A stretch of 64,000 nt of DNA from Prevotella sp. CAG:617 (GTDB taxonomy: Bacteria; Bacteroidota; Bacteroidia; Bacteroidales; Bacteroidaceae). The notes below the pieces were generated by a model that saw only the letters and a program-made list of their open reading frames with translations, ran no database searches and was not told the origin of the DNA. The stretch is from positions 16,640-80,639 of the forward strand of contig FR903613.1 in assembly GCA_000438115.1 (NCBI GenBank), read 5' to 3'. Numbering within the stretch: position 1 is the first letter of the stretch; each line of letters begins with the position of its first letter. Both the position numbers and the translations under genes were made by a program. Positions 29,079 through 39,162 of the stretch are shown piece by piece.

Positions 29079-30086
29079 TTACTTCAAATCACGAATATTG
29101 GTCCACACTTTATATCGTCCCAAAGAATCAGCATATATCAAATATGCTTTGAGTGTTTTTTTCTTACTCAGCAACTGCTTTGATTTTTCTACCCCCATCA
29201 CCATAAATGCCGTAGCATAAGCATCCGCTTCAGCACAAGTAGGAGCTATAACAGAAGCCGATAGCAATGAATGTTGAACAGGATATCCCGTTTTGGGATC
29301 TATCGTATGTGCAAATTTCTTCCCGTCTTTGTAATAAAAATTTCGATAATTTCCACTAGTAGCTAATGCGCAATTAGTAATTGGCAAGACTGTTTGCAAA
29401 TCGGCCGTTACATTTTTATTATCCACAGGTTTTTCTATACCGATTTTCCATAATTTATGGAGATCATTATACCCCCGTACAGCGATCTCTCCCCCTATTT
29501 CTATCATGTAATTCTTGATCCCAACCCGTTCAAACATCCTTGCAATTTTGTCAACGCCATAACCTTTTGCAATAGCACTACAATCCAACATTACTAATGG
29601 GTTCTGCTTATTAATAATACCATTTTCAATAGAAACTTTTTCATATCCAACAATTGATCTGATACTATCTATCTTATTCTTACTAACAGAAGAAGAATGC
29701 TTAAAACCAAATCCCCAAACATTAACTAATGGCGCGACAGTAATATCAAACGCGCCTTCAGTCGCTGAAGAAACTTGCTGCGACAATAAAAAGACTTCTC
29801 TAAAATCCTTATTAAGCGCTACATCTTCATTTCTGTTCACTTTACTGATAATACTACTATCATTAAAAACAGACAAGGAGGCATCAACATCATTCAACTC
29901 ACTCAAAATACTATCATGTAAGTCCCTTTCACTCTCATACTTTATATGATAAACCGTCCCAAAAATTTTTCCGGAATTTTCATAATAATGCAGTTTGCTC
30001 TTTCTAATTAAGATAAAACAACTGCCAACGACAAGCGCCACCAACAAAACTATACGATATATATTTATTTTTCTGTATTTAATCAT
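29079..30086 (-). CDS. apbE: FAD:protein FMN transferase ApbE
   Basis: 335 aa. Attaches FMN to threonine residues of flavoproteins such as RnfG/NqrC-type subunits. Motifs: GTVYHIKYE near the N-terminus, FDITVAPLVNVWGF, LDCSAIAKGYGVD, MIEIGGEIAVRG, the HTIDPKTGYPV signature and CAEADAYATAFMVMG. An N-terminal hydrophobic segment with VGSC at about residues 20-23 could be a lipobox or a plain membrane anchor, which places the enzyme outside the cytoplasm. Its flavoprotein targets are not encoded in this window. Confidence 0.95.
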   Translation of the reverse strand: MIKYRKINIYRIVLLVALVVGSCFILIRKSKLHYYENSGKIFGTVYHIKYESERDLHDSILSELNDVDASLSVFNDSSIISKVNRNEDVALNKDFREVFLLSQQVSSATEGAFDITVAPLVNVWGFGFKHSSSVSKNKIDSIRSIVGYEKVSIENGIINKQNPLVMLDCSAIAKGYGVDKIARMFERVGIKNYMIEIGGEIAVRGYNDLHKLWKIGIEKPVDNKNVTADLQTVLPITNCALATSGNYRNFYYKDGKKFAHTIDPKTGYPVQHSLLSASVIAPTCAEADAYATAFMVMGVEKSKQLLSKKKTLKAYLIYADSLGRYKVWTNIRDLK

Positions 30087-30103
30087 AACACCAACCCTGT
30101 CTC

Positions 30104-30826
30104 TTATATATCAAAAATCAAATTAAACGTTCCGCCCCAATTGCTTTCATTATTTTTACCATACCCTGGTACATACCAGGATTTTCCTATTGCGTTTTTT
30201 TTCTGTTTTAGCATTTTTCGAAACCGTACACTCCACCCTACATGAATAAACTTCCAAATCTTTGTTTCTAATCCCCCAACTAATTCCAACCAATGCGCGT
30301 TTGAAGATACTGACTCAAAATGATAAGGAATTGAACCGCCCCATACAGGATCCTCAATATCATTTCCCTCAAGATCATATTTATAAAAAGTTAGACCATA
30401 CCGTATGCCTCCATAAAGTCGATTTGAACTATGCTTATTCTTTATAAAATTATAGTCTAATCCTACTCGATAATAAGGACTCCTTACCATATAATGCTGC
30501 GAAGTTGTTTCATCTGTATGATTACAATTTCCTATGCCCAATTCAAGAATGGGGAAATATGCTTCTTTAAAATTTAAGCGTAACGCAGACTCATATTGTC
30601 CATACACGGCCATCTGTGTCATTGCCAAACCTGCAAGGTCCACTGAAATCGAAAATCCCGCAAAAACAGGAATTTGCTCCGCTGATATAGGATGCGTTCC
30701 CGTCTCATATTGTATCCCTCTTACCCTATCATTAGGCAAAGAATCACTCTTTACTTGACCATACCCGTCTAAAGTGCATACACTAATTATTATAATGCAC
30801 AAATATCTTAATATTTTCTGTTCCAT
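30104..30826 (-). CDS. Outer-membrane-like protein (probably DUF6048 family)
   Basis: 240 aa with a signal peptide (LCIIIISVCTLDGYG). The mature part has alternating aromatic/hydrophobic strands such as YYRVGLDYNF and LYGGIRYGLTFYKYD, which fits a small beta barrel. The DUF6048 name is from memory of Bacteroides genomes, where such a gene follows a small lipoprotein gene as it does here. The start overlaps the lipoprotein gene by 44 bases. Function unknown. Confidence 0.65.
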   Translation of the reverse strand: MEQKILRYLCIIIISVCTLDGYGQVKSDSLPNDRVRGIQYETGTHPISAEQIPVFAGFSISVDLAGLAMTQMAVYGQYESALRLNFKEAYFPILELGIGNCNHTDETTSQHYMVRSPYYRVGLDYNFIKNKHSSNRLYGGIRYGLTFYKYDLEGNDIEDPVWGGSIPYHFESVSSNAHWLELVGGLETKIWKFIHVGWSVRFRKMLKQKKNAIGKSWYVPGYGKNNESNWGGTFNLIFDI

Positions 30827-31289
30827 TATAATTTACAATAGGCGACGAAATAGAGGCACTGTCAACCACAACTTTTCCATCCTGCTGATTGCCCCAAGAA
30901 ATGGTTTTCAACTCAGAAAAAACAGCAGGAGGACAATCTATATTTTCAAAATGTATAGTATTTGTATGCTCCAAATACAACGTATCAGTTGTATGAATTT
31001 GACCATTTCTCATAAAACTTAAAAGCAACGTATCATTATTCAAAGAATACCGTAACGGAAATGACATTTGCAGATTCGCCTTCTGACACGACATAAGACT
31101 ATCTGTACCCAATGCTGTAACCAGCAATGTATCTAATGTAACATTTGAAACGTCAGTATCAGAATAATACAATTTACTTCCAACCAACACTGTATTCTCC
31201 AAAGGACAATCTATATTTCTGCATCCAATAGTAAATATAAGGATACAAAAACAACAGAATTTACAGTTCTTTTTCAATTTGATATTCAT
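30783..31289 (-). CDS. Small lipoprotein (probably DUF6452 family)
   Basis: 168 aa. The N-terminus (about residues 10-23) is a lipoprotein signal ending in TIGC, followed by a beta-rich domain with several cysteines (DCPLEN, DCPPAVF). It overlaps the upstream glycosyltransferase gene by 29 bases and the downstream outer-membrane-like gene by 44 bases, so the three are tightly coupled. The family label is a recollection, not a search result. No catalytic motif is visible, and a structural or assembly role with its neighbour is the simplest guess. Confidence 0.65.
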   Translation of the reverse strand: MNIKLKKNCKFCCFCILIFTIGCRNIDCPLENTVLVGSKLYYSDTDVSNVTLDTLLVTALGTDSLMSCQKANLQMSFPLRYSLNNDTLLLSFMRNGQIHTTDTLYLEHTNTIHFENIDCPPAVFSELKTISWGNQQDGKVVVDSASISSPIVNYNGTENIKIFVHYNN

Positions 31290-32214
31290 TTCTACGTTCA
31301 GAGTTTCGGCTAATTAATTCCCCCAAAAATCCAGCCACAAACAATTGTGTACCCAAAATCATCATTGTCAATGCTATATAAAAATATGGAGAATCCGTAA
31401 CTAGCGGTGCTGGAACGCCATTACTTAATGCGATCAATTTTATAATACCCACAACCAATACGGCAATAAAACCACAAAAGAACATCAAAGACCCCAAAAA
31501 ACCAAATACATGCATTGGCTTGAGCCCAAAGCTGTTCAAGAACCATAGACTCAGAAGATCTAAATATCCGTTAAAAAAGCGATTCAATCCACCAAATTTA
31601 GTGTGCCCAAATTTGCGTGCCTGATGGTGTACTACTTTTTCTCCTATTTTAGAAAAGCCGGCGCTTTTGGCAATATAAGGAATATACCGATGCATTTCGC
31701 CATATACTTCTATATTCTTAACGACATCCAGTCTATAAGCCTTTAATCCACAATTGAAGTCATGCAGATTCTTTATGCCGCTAACCCGCCTCGCTGTAGC
31801 ATTAAATAATTTCGTTGGAACTGTTTTTGACAGAGGGTCATATCTTTTTTGCTTATATCCAGAAACCAAATCATATTTATCCTCTGTAATCATTCTATAA
31901 AGTTCAGGAATTTCATCTGGCGAATCTTGTAAATCAGCATCCATAGTAATAACCACTTCACCTTTAGCCATTTTAAAACCGCAATATAAGGCAGGTGACT
32001 TTCCATAATTTCTCCTGAATTTTATTCCCCTGACACAAGGATCCTTCTTATTCAAACCTTCTATTATATCCCATGAAGAATCCGTACTACCGTCATCCAC
32101 AAAAATAATCTCATAAGTAAATGTATGAGCTTTCATAACCCGCACAATCCACTCATATAATTCAGGAATACTCTCAGCCTCATTAAAAGAAGGTACAACT
32201 ACCGAAATATTCAT
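31261..32214 (-). CDS. Membrane-anchored family 2 glycosyltransferase (DPM1/ArnC-like)
   Basis: 317 aa. The GT2 domain begins at VVVPSFNEAESIPELYEW and has the DxD motif MDADLQDSPDEI and the VSGYKQKRYDP segment, as in polyprenyl-phosphate mannosyl/glucosyl/aminoarabinosyl transferases. Two C-terminal membrane helices (about residues 230-255 and 270-300) anchor it. It probably charges undecaprenyl phosphate with a sugar for transfer outside the cytoplasm. The ATG at 32214 is preferred over a TTG at 32238, because it follows the upstream stop by two bases. Confidence 0.9.
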   Translation of the reverse strand: MNISVVVPSFNEAESIPELYEWIVRVMKAHTFTYEIIFVDDGSTDSSWDIIEGLNKKDPCVRGIKFRRNYGKSPALYCGFKMAKGEVVITMDADLQDSPDEIPELYRMITEDKYDLVSGYKQKRYDPLSKTVPTKLFNATARRVSGIKNLHDFNCGLKAYRLDVVKNIEVYGEMHRYIPYIAKSAGFSKIGEKVVHHQARKFGHTKFGGLNRFFNGYLDLLSLWFLNSFGLKPMHVFGFLGSLMFFCGFIAVLVVGIIKLIALSNGVPAPLVTDSPYFYIALTMMILGTQLFVAGFLGELISRNSERRNEYQIEKEL

Positions 32215-32216
32215 AT

Positions 32217-32771
32217 TTATTTTTTTATTATAAAACAAACTAACGCTATCAAGATTGACGCAAACGCCCCAAACATCATATTCATATAAAATGCAGAAAG
32301 AGCATATATAGAAACGTTCACATGACTCAATTTCTCAACACTCTCTATCAAAGTCTCCACATTCATTTCACTACCTGCAGCAAACGACTTATTCAACAAG
32401 GCTTTCACATCTGGGCGCTCCAAGAAAGTAAGATAAGAATCAAAGAACGCCCCTTTATCAAAATACAGAAAATATATATAGACCGCCGCAGAAAGCAATA
32501 TTCCCGAATAAAAATATGTCATCAGGGAATACAAATAAAGTTTACTATAAACTTGAGCCCCATCAGTTAAATAAGTTTTCCGAAACTTACAAGTAAAAAA
32601 TCCGACAAAAAAAGGAATCAACGTTGCAAGTATCACAAAAACGTGATTACAAAAAACATAATCAAAACTATGACAAAAACACACAAAGCCTATTATCGAA
32701 AAAAATCCTGCGTATAAACCACTCCGCATGGCACTAGAATTCAAGATTCGAAAAAAAGACGTTTTCATCAT
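32217..32771 (-). CDS. DUF4199-like integral membrane protein
   Basis: 184 aa with four predicted membrane helices (about residues 18-38, 45-63, 80-105 and 150-180). It resembles DUF4199 proteins of Bacteroidota, which usually precede this glycosyltransferase type; function unknown. The start is put at the ATG at 32771 (or 32768, as two ATGs are adjacent). The open frame to 32939 is rejected, because a full promoter match lies at 32812-32842. First gene of a nine-gene run. Confidence 0.72.
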   Translation of the reverse strand: MMKTSFFRILNSSAMRSGLYAGFFSIIGFVCFCHSFDYVFCNHVFVILATLIPFFVGFFTCKFRKTYLTDGAQVYSKLYLYSLMTYFYSGILLSAAVYIYFLYFDKGAFFDSYLTFLERPDVKALLNKSFAAGSEMNVETLIESVEKLSHVNVSIYALSAFYMNMMFGAFASILIALVCFIIKK

Positions 32772-32811
32772 ACGACGTTCAAAGCTAAAAGAAAAAAAGA
32801 CATATTCCATG

Positions 32812-32842
32812 CAAATATACTGTTTTATATGCTTTAAGCAAA
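32812..32842 (-). promoter_or_regulatory. Bacteroides-type promoter of the DUF4199-to-metH run
   Basis: Reverse-strand TTTTG at -33 (32839-32843), 19-bp spacer, -7 TATATTTG (32812-32819). It is the best match in the window and implies a leader of about 35 nt before the ATG at 32771. Confidence 0.7.
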
Positions 32843-33003
32843 ATCGGGCTTCACTATTTTGCAAATTAAAAGATATCATAATATCTGCATAACCTAGAAT
32901 GGATAGTAATATTTCATCCTTTAAATAACTAAATATCACCTATTCATAAAGGCCTTCAATAAAAAGTATTGCAACAAAGAACCAAAATAAAAGAATAATG
33001 TAG

Positions 33004-33011
33004 TATCTTTG
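33004..33011 (+). promoter_or_regulatory. Possible -7 element of gyrA
   Basis: TATCTTTG lies 50 bases before the gyrA ATG. No TTG is present at the expected -33 distance, so only the -7 half supports it. Confidence 0.35.
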
Positions 33012-33060
33012 CTTACACAATTAAGCATTCGGTGAATAATAAACATACAAGACAAAAGAA

Positions 33061-35553
33061 ATGATTGATAGTGACAGAATTATTAAAGTCAATATTGAAG
33101 AAGAAATGAAATCTTCATATATTGATTATTCCATGTCCGTTATAGTTGCACGTGCACTACCCGATGTAAGAGATGGCTTTAAGCCTGTACATAGACGCAT
33201 ACTATATGGTATGATGGGATTACACAACACCCATGACAAACCCACAAAAAAATCAGCTCGTATTGTAGGTGAAGTCCTTGGTAAATACCACCCGCACGGA
33301 GACAGTTCTGTCTATGGAGCACTTGTCAGAATGGCTCAAGATTGGTCCATGCGGTATACACTTGTTGACGGCCAAGGCAACTTCGGGTCTATGGATGGCG
33401 ACTCAGCAGCAGCCATGCGATACACTGAAGCACGCCTCAGTCTTGTCGGCGAAGCGATGATGCAAGATCTTGACAAAGAGACTGTAGACATGACCAAGAA
33501 TTTTGATGACACTCTTGATGAGCCTACAGTAATGCCGACACGAATTCCCAATTTCCTGATTAATGGCGCAAGCGGAATTGCTGTCGGCATGGCAACGAAT
33601 GTGCCAACTCACAATCTAACCGAAGTAATTGATGGTTGCGTTGCTTACATTGAAAATCCCGACATTGATATTGAAGGTTTAATGCAATATATTAAAGCTC
33701 CGGACTTTCCTACTGGTGGTTATATCATGGGAATGCAAGGAGTTAAAAGCGCCTACGAAACAGGAAGAGGCCGCATAATCATGCGAGCAAAGACTGAAAT
33801 TGAAAGTGATGACTTGCATGATAAAATCATTGTAACTGAAATTCCATATGGCGTTAACAAAGCAGAACTAATCAAAAGTATCGCAGAACTTGTTAACGAG
33901 AAAAAAATAACCGGCATCAGTAACATCAATGATGAAACAGACAAAGAAGGCGTACGAATTGTTATAGATATTAAGCGCGACGAAAATGCGAACGTCGTAT
34001 TAAACAAGTTATTTAAGATGACCGCTTTGCAAAGCAGTTTTTCTGTTAATTGCATTGCACTTGTACATGGCCGTCCCAAACTACTTACATTAAAAGACTG
34101 CATAAAATATTTCATCGAACATCGTCACGATGTTGTTATACGTCGTACCCAACATGACTTAAGAGAAGCGCAAGAACGTGCTCATATCTTGGAGGGATTA
34201 ATCATTGCCAGTGATCATATAGATGAAGTTATACAAATCATAAAAGGAAGCCGCACGCCACAAAACGCCATCGAAAATTTGATGAACCGTTTTAGTTTGG
34301 ACGACAAACAAGCTAAAGCCATTGTAGAAATGCGACTTAGCCAATTAACAGGACTTGTTCAAGAAAAACTTCACGCTGAATATGCAGAACTTGAGAAAAA
34401 GATTGCATATTACGAACAAATTCTTACTGATGATGATTTGTGCATGAATCTGATAAAAGATGAACTCCTTGAGATAAAAAATAAATTTGGAGATGCAAGA
34501 AAAAGCGAAATCAAATTATCTGCAGAAGAATTCAATCCTGAAGATTTTTATCCCGATGATGAAGTCGTAATTACCATTAGTCACTTGGGATACATTAAGC
34601 GTACTCCATTAGCAGAATTCCACGCTCAGTCAAGAGGAGGAATTGGTAGTAAAGGAGGATCTACACGTGAATCCGATTTTATCGAATACATTTATCCTGC
34701 AACAATGCATAACACCATGCTATTCTTTACAGCTAAAGGAAGATGCTATTGGATGAAAGTGTATGAAATCGCTGAAGGAACCAAGAATTCAAAAGGTAGA
34801 GCAATTCAAAACATGCTCAACATTGATCGCGATGACTCTATCAATGCATGCCTGCATATTAAGAAGCTTAATGATCCCGAATTCTGTAATTCGCACTATG
34901 TAATTTTCTGCACGAAAAAAGGAGTTATAAAAAAGACTTGTCTCAGTGAATACTCACGTCCCCGTGTTAATGGTGTTAATGCCATAACAATACGCGAAGA
35001 TGATAAAGTTATAAGCGTATGTTTATCAAATGGAAGTGATGAAATTATTATTGCGAATAAAAATGGAAGAGCTATTCGTTTCAACGAAGATGCGGTAAGA
35101 ACAATGGGCAGAACTGCAACTGGCGTTAGAGGTATGCTACTTGACGATGAAGAAGACGAATCTATTGGCATGATATGCGTACACAACATAAATGAAGAAT
35201 CTGTCATGGTTGTTAGCGAACAAGGTTTTGGTAAACGCAGCAAGATTGAAGATTATAGAAAAACCAATCGAGGAGGTAAGGGCGTAAAAACCATGAGCAT
35301 AACAGAAAAGACAGGAAAATTAGTTGCAATCAAATCTGTCACAGATGAAAATGATCTAATGATTATCAATAAAAGTGGCATAACCATTAGACTAAGAGTT
35401 GCGGATGTACGTGTCATGGGAAGAGCAACCCAAGGCGTAAAATTAATCAATTTAGAAAAGAGGAATGACTCTATAAGCAGTGTATGTGAAGTACTTACTG
35501 ATAAAGAGGATCAGGATCCTATTTCGACAGAACATCTTAATGAATCAATATAA
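33061..35553 (+). CDS. gyrA: DNA gyrase subunit A
   Basis: 830 aa. DNA-cleaving subunit of gyrase, which introduces negative supercoils with GyrB. N-terminus [30 protein letters not shown], the quinolone-resistance region [19 protein letters not shown], and the catalytic tyrosine region [11 protein letters not shown] are intact. The beta-pinwheel domain carries the GyrA box as NRGGKG, a degenerate form of the E. coli QRRGGKG. The C-terminus is rich in acidic residues. It is followed after 21 bases by a TPR protein gene. Confidence 0.98.
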   Translation: MIDSDRIIKVNIEEEMKSSYIDYSMSVIVARALPDVRDGFKPVHRRILYGMMGLHNTHDKPTKKSARIVGEVLGKYHPHGDSSVYGALVRMAQDWSMRYTLVDGQGNFGSMDGDSAAAMRYTEARLSLVGEAMMQDLDKETVDMTKNFDDTLDEPTVMPTRIPNFLINGASGIAVGMATNVPTHNLTEVIDGCVAYIENPDIDIEGLMQYIKAPDFPTGGYIMGMQGVKSAYETGRGRIIMRAKTEIESDDLHDKIIVTEIPYGVNKAELIKSIAELVNEKKITGISNINDETDKEGVRIVIDIKRDENANVVLNKLFKMTALQSSFSVNCIALVHGRPKLLTLKDCIKYFIEHRHDVVIRRTQHDLREAQERAHILEGLIIASDHIDEVIQIIKGSRTPQNAIENLMNRFSLDDKQAKAIVEMRLSQLTGLVQEKLHAEYAELEKKIAYYEQILTDDDLCMNLIKDELLEIKNKFGDARKSEIKLSAEEFNPEDFYPDDEVVITISHLGYIKRTPLAEFHAQSRGGIGSKGGSTRESDFIEYIYPATMHNTMLFFTAKGRCYWMKVYEIAEGTKNSKGRAIQNMLNIDRDDSINACLHIKKLNDPEFCNSHYVIFCTKKGVIKKTCLSEYSRPRVNGVNAITIREDDKVISVCLSNGSDEIIIANKNGRAIRFNEDAVRTMGRTATGVRGMLLDDEEDESIGMICVHNINEESVMVVSEQGFGKRSKIEDYRKTNRGGKGVKTMSITEKTGKLVAIKSVTDENDLMIINKSGITIRLRVADVRVMGRATQGVKLINLEKRNDSISSVCEVLTDKEDQDPISTEHLNESI

Positions 35554-35574
35554 TCACTCTGAAAATAAGAAATT

Positions 35575-36828
35575 ATGAAAAATCGAATTTACACATTAAT
35601 GGCCCTTGCTGTGGCCGTAACATGCGCTTATGGTCAGAATATGGCCATATACAAAGCACAAGCTAAAATTGACGAAAACAAGTTGAAAGAAGCTGAAGAA
35701 ATAATTACTCCAGCATTAACCAACCCTAAAACGACAAAATTAGCGGAAATGTACAACCTTGCAGGAAGTATTCAAATCCGCTTTTTGCAACCGGAATTGA
35801 TCAAAGCGGCTCAACAACAACCGTGCGATACTGCATTATTCGTTTCGTCCCTAGAAAAGGCTGTACAATATTACACAAAGAGTAACGAATACGATATGCA
35901 ACCAGACAAAAAAGGTAATGTTAAGCCAAAATTCCATGAAGACAACCATAAACGTCTCATGGCTATGTTACCATATTACAACTATGCAGGTATTATGCTC
36001 TACAACAATGGAAAAAAAGATGAAGCTGCAGACATGTTCCAAAAGTTTATCAGCATGTATCAGAATCCCGTATTCAGCAAAACAGAACAGGATTCAATTT
36101 ATAAAGCTAATAAAAAAGAATATGATCAAGCTTCATATAATATAGCCAGCCTTGCTTATAGCTCAAAAGACTGGGACAAACTGCTGTCGGTTGTAGATGA
36201 AGCATTAAAGAGTGACAACAACCTGAATGACTTGTACATCATGAAATCTCAGGCTTGCTTGGCAAAAGGTGACACAGCTAAATGGGTATCTACAATGGAA
36301 GAAGCTGTTGAAAGAGTAGAAAACTCTACCAGTTTCGCCCAAAACCTATTATACTACTACATACAAAAGAATGATGCACAAGATGCATTAAGCCAAGCGA
36401 ATTCAATGATTGAAAAAAATCCAAACTCAAAAAATGGATATTATATGAAAGGTTGTGTGTTGCTGAACCTGCAAAAAAACTTCCCGGCATCCCGTGAATG
36501 TTTTGAAAAAGCAATTGCACTAGATGACCAGTTTGTTGAATCATACATCAATATTGGCGTAAGCTACATTAACGAAGTTATTTCACGTCGAAATAAAGGT
36601 GAATATTGCACAGACCGAACAAAAGTAAAACAGTACAATGCTGACATTGAAAAGATGAAGGTATTCTACAAGAAAGCTTTACCATATTTCGAAAAAGCCA
36701 GAGAGTTAAAGCCCGATGACATTAAACTTTGGGCAGCCAACCTGCAGAATGTATATTCAAATTTAGGAATGAAGGATAAGGCAAATGAAATGGACCAACT
36801 TCTTCAACAAGTAGCTAATCAAAAATAA
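35575..36828 (+). CDS. Exported TPR protein A
   Basis: 417 aa with a signal peptide (YTLMALAVAVTCAYGQN). Several tetratricopeptide repeats are visible, for example YNLAGSIQIRF, YNYAGIMLYNNGKKDEAADMF, GYYMKGCVLLNLQKNFPASRECFEKAI and LPYFEKARELKPDDIKLWAANLQ. TPRs mediate protein-protein contacts; the partner is unknown and it probably works in the periplasm. It follows gyrA by 21 bases and is related to the next gene, with matching C-terminal repeats. Confidence 0.85.
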   Translation: MKNRIYTLMALAVAVTCAYGQNMAIYKAQAKIDENKLKEAEEIITPALTNPKTTKLAEMYNLAGSIQIRFLQPELIKAAQQQPCDTALFVSSLEKAVQYYTKSNEYDMQPDKKGNVKPKFHEDNHKRLMAMLPYYNYAGIMLYNNGKKDEAADMFQKFISMYQNPVFSKTEQDSIYKANKKEYDQASYNIASLAYSSKDWDKLLSVVDEALKSDNNLNDLYIMKSQACLAKGDTAKWVSTMEEAVERVENSTSFAQNLLYYYIQKNDAQDALSQANSMIEKNPNSKNGYYMKGCVLLNLQKNFPASRECFEKAIALDDQFVESYINIGVSYINEVISRRNKGEYCTDRTKVKQYNADIEKMKVFYKKALPYFEKARELKPDDIKLWAANLQNVYSNLGMKDKANEMDQLLQQVANQK

Positions 36829-36843
36829 CACATAATAAGCAAT

Positions 36844-36888
36844 AAACAAATCAGTATTTTCCAGAAATTGGGAAATACTGATTTGTTT
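36844..36888 (+). terminator. Hairpin between the two TPR genes
   Basis: 16-bp perfect stem (36844-36859 with 36873-36888), extendable by three more pairs including a G-U, loop AGAAATT. The following sequence is GCAATATACC without a T run, so termination may be partial. Confidence 0.55.
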
Positions 36889-36917
36889 GCAATATACCTA
36901 GTATAGTATTAGAAAAG

Positions 36918-38156
36918 ATGAAGAGAATCCTACAATACGTTTTGTTTTTACCGACACTTATTTTAATAGCATTGTCGACTAACCTACATGCTTCTACACA
37001 AAAAAAGCGAAACGACCCCCTGAAAGAAATTGAAAAGTGTATCAAGAACAATCAGGCCAATGATGCCCTTGCAAAAATTACGGATGCGGAGAATCATGCA
37101 GACTCTCTTCAGATAAAGTTGCACGAACTCTATTGGTTAGGGATAGAGGCAGCAGAAATTACAAACAAAGCTGAAAATGAAAAAGCTTATTTGAAACAAG
37201 CTTACGACACGACGAGTTTCTTTAACAGCGTAAAAACTATTTTTGATTATGGCAGCAAATGCAAACAATCTTTGTACAATATTTCAAATACAAAAGAAAA
37301 GAATAAATGGCAACAAAAAATTGAGCAGAAATTAGCAAAATACTATATAAACATTGGCATAGGAGCCAAATATTTTTACCGAAAAAAACAATACCAAGAT
37401 GCCATTTATTATATCAATTACTACCTCAATGCTGCTAACAACGGACTAATTGAAGATGTACCACAAGAATGTTTATCAGAATATCCCTACTTTGCTTTTT
37501 TAGGAATGCAATGTAATTACCTGATTAAACAGTATAATAACGTTTTCACATATAAAGAACGAGCTGCAAAAGATACGTTACATGCAGATATTATTAATGA
37601 AATACTTGCACGTTCGTCAAAAGCGATTAATGATACAACCCAATATTATCGCTATTTAATGCAAGGCCTTCGACTCTACCCTTCTAACAAATATTACTAC
37701 AATAATATATCTAAAGATCTGATAAGCCAAAATCGAGCAGCAGAGCTCAACGCCATGTCAGATTCGCTTTTGCGCATACGTCCACAAAATAAACATTATC
37801 TTTATGGAAAAAGTTTAGCTCTGATTGACTTAAAAAAATACGAAGAAGCCATTGATTGTGCCAAACAAATAATTAGTATTGATACGACTGCTACAGAATC
37901 ACTTTTCCATATCGGATTTTGCTACTATAAATTAGCTGAAGAAATTAAACGACCTTCAAATCTGCACTCCGCCAATCAATCAAAATCGGTTCAAAGCATA
38001 AAAAACTATTATAGAGAGTCTTTACCTTACCTTGAAATGTACCGTAAAAGCCAGCCTAATGCTACACAAAAATGGGCTCCTTTATTATACCAAATATACC
38101 TGCAGTTAAACATGGGAAAACAATTTGAAGAAATAAGTAAAATAATGACACCCTAA
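36918..38156 (+). CDS. Exported TPR protein B, paralogue of TPR protein A
   Basis: 412 aa with an N-terminal signal (YVLFLPTLILIALSTNLHAS). TPR-like repeats occur at IGAKYFYRKKQYQDAIYYINYYL, KSLALIDLKKYEEAIDCAKQII and ESLPYLEMYRKSQPNATQKWAPLLYQIYLQLNMG. The last segment aligns with the end of protein A (ALPYFEKARELKPDD...NLGMKDKANEM), which indicates a tandem duplication followed by strong divergence. Function unknown, probably periplasmic. Confidence 0.78.
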   Translation: MKRILQYVLFLPTLILIALSTNLHASTQKKRNDPLKEIEKCIKNNQANDALAKITDAENHADSLQIKLHELYWLGIEAAEITNKAENEKAYLKQAYDTTSFFNSVKTIFDYGSKCKQSLYNISNTKEKNKWQQKIEQKLAKYYINIGIGAKYFYRKKQYQDAIYYINYYLNAANNGLIEDVPQECLSEYPYFAFLGMQCNYLIKQYNNVFTYKERAAKDTLHADIINEILARSSKAINDTTQYYRYLMQGLRLYPSNKYYYNNISKDLISQNRAAELNAMSDSLLRIRPQNKHYLYGKSLALIDLKKYEEAIDCAKQIISIDTTATESLFHIGFCYYKLAEEIKRPSNLHSANQSKSVQSIKNYYRESLPYLEMYRKSQPNATQKWAPLLYQIYLQLNMGKQFEEISKIMTP

Positions 38157-38171
38157 AATACATTATAATAC

Positions 38172-38219
38172 GGGCAGTCAATGGAAAAATAACCTAATAC
38201 CAAATCCATTTATCTGCCC
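38172..38219 (+). terminator. Weak terminator candidate after TPR protein B
   Basis: Interrupted stem GGGCAG/CTGCCC (38172-38177 with 38214-38219) plus an inner AATGGA/TCCATT, followed by TACTTATTGTTTTT. Imperfect. Confidence 0.4.
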
Positions 38220-38238
38220 TACTTATTGTTTTTACAAT

Positions 38239-38284
38239 AAAAAGGTAACCCATAAAAGAATCTTTCTACTCTTATTGGGTTACC
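38239..38284 (-). terminator. Terminator of the RNase P RNA gene
   Basis: Stem GGTAACCCA/TGGGTTACC (38244-38252 with 38276-38284), extended by a TAA/TTA pairing with a bulge, followed on the reverse strand by five T residues (38239-38243). Confidence 0.6.
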
Positions 38285-38291
38285 ATATAAA

Positions 38292-38660
38292 TGCAGACAA
38301 ACGATAAGCCGGGTTCTGTAAACCATGACGGTCATTCGTCATTTATCTAGATTTATTGTCACCAATAAACTCTATCGTTCTACCCTCTGATGTATCTCCC
38401 TTTTGAGAAGAACTTGAACGGGCCGCTCTCAGACACCAGTATACATGAACTTTCAACACTTGACTTGCACAGCTTATATGTCACCATATAACTGGTGGGC
38501 TCTTACCCCACCTTCTCACCCTTACCACAAAATGGCGGTTATTTTCTTCTGCAATTATTCACCTTCACAGATGACTTCCCATTAAGAAGCAAGTTGCCCT
38601 ATGTTGCCCGGACTTTCCTCTTGCATCAAAATAATGCAAGCGACGAATTATCCATCTGCT
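38292..38660 (-). ncRNA. rnpB: RNase P RNA, bacterial type A
   Basis: Catalytic RNA that trims the 5' leader from pre-tRNA. Read on the reverse strand it contains the universal segments GAGGAAAGTCCGGGC (near the 5' end), GGTAAGGGTGAGAAGGTGGGG, a central GAGAGCGGCCCGTTCAAG-like segment, and ACAGAACCCGGCTTAT near the 3' end. P1 is GCAGA/TCTGC at the two ends. The 5' end lies about ten bases after TACCTTTG (38670-38677, reverse strand), a good -7 element. Exact ends are uncertain by a few bases. Confidence 0.95.
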
Positions 38661-39162
38661 AATTAACAACAAAGGTACGAACAAAAAGTGACAAATAAAA
38701 ATACTATTCCTGATTTCTTTTCTCGTAACTTATTTCGGACTATATTCCTCATCTCCAATTATCAAATTCAATTAAATCATTACAACGCCAAAACTTGTTT
38801 CCGTTTCTGACCTATATTTCATATTCGTCCGTGTTATCACGCCCATAAACTTATAAAACAATGATTAACCTAACAGATCAACTGCAATCTTTCTATTCTT
38901 ACCTATTCAGCAAATAAGCCTTCGAAGTAACAGATATAAAAAACATACTTTCGAGAAAAACGAGCGAAAATTTTTTTAGGCACCTGATTCCCACACAAAA
39001 AAAGTGCCGAGTAATAAAAAAAACTCAGCACCTAAAAAATACAAGAAGCAATCTTAAGAAAATCCAGATCTTTTTTCTGAATATGCGACACAAATTCATC
39101 TCAGGCTCTATATCGCTTATTTAAAGATACATATCTGAACGTCATGTCTTACCACAGATTTT
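38661..39162. other. Intergenic region with regulatory signals only
   Basis: About 500 bases with no credible reading frame. It holds the rnpB -7 element (38670-38677) at one end and the relA terminator (38997-39031) toward the other; otherwise AT-rich sequence with no recognised feature. Confidence 0.7.
38997..39031 (-). terminator. Terminator of the relA operon
   Basis: 9-bp stem (39023-39031 with 39004-39012, one G-U) with a 10-nt loop, followed on the reverse strand by seven T residues (38997-39003). It lies about 130 bases after the relA stop. Confidence 0.72.

Noticed and set aside
33280..33330. Quinolone-resistance change in GyrA (Gly at the E. coli D87 position)
   Set aside because: The S83-equivalent Ser is kept, and position 87 varies naturally outside enterobacteria, so no resistance claim is justified.
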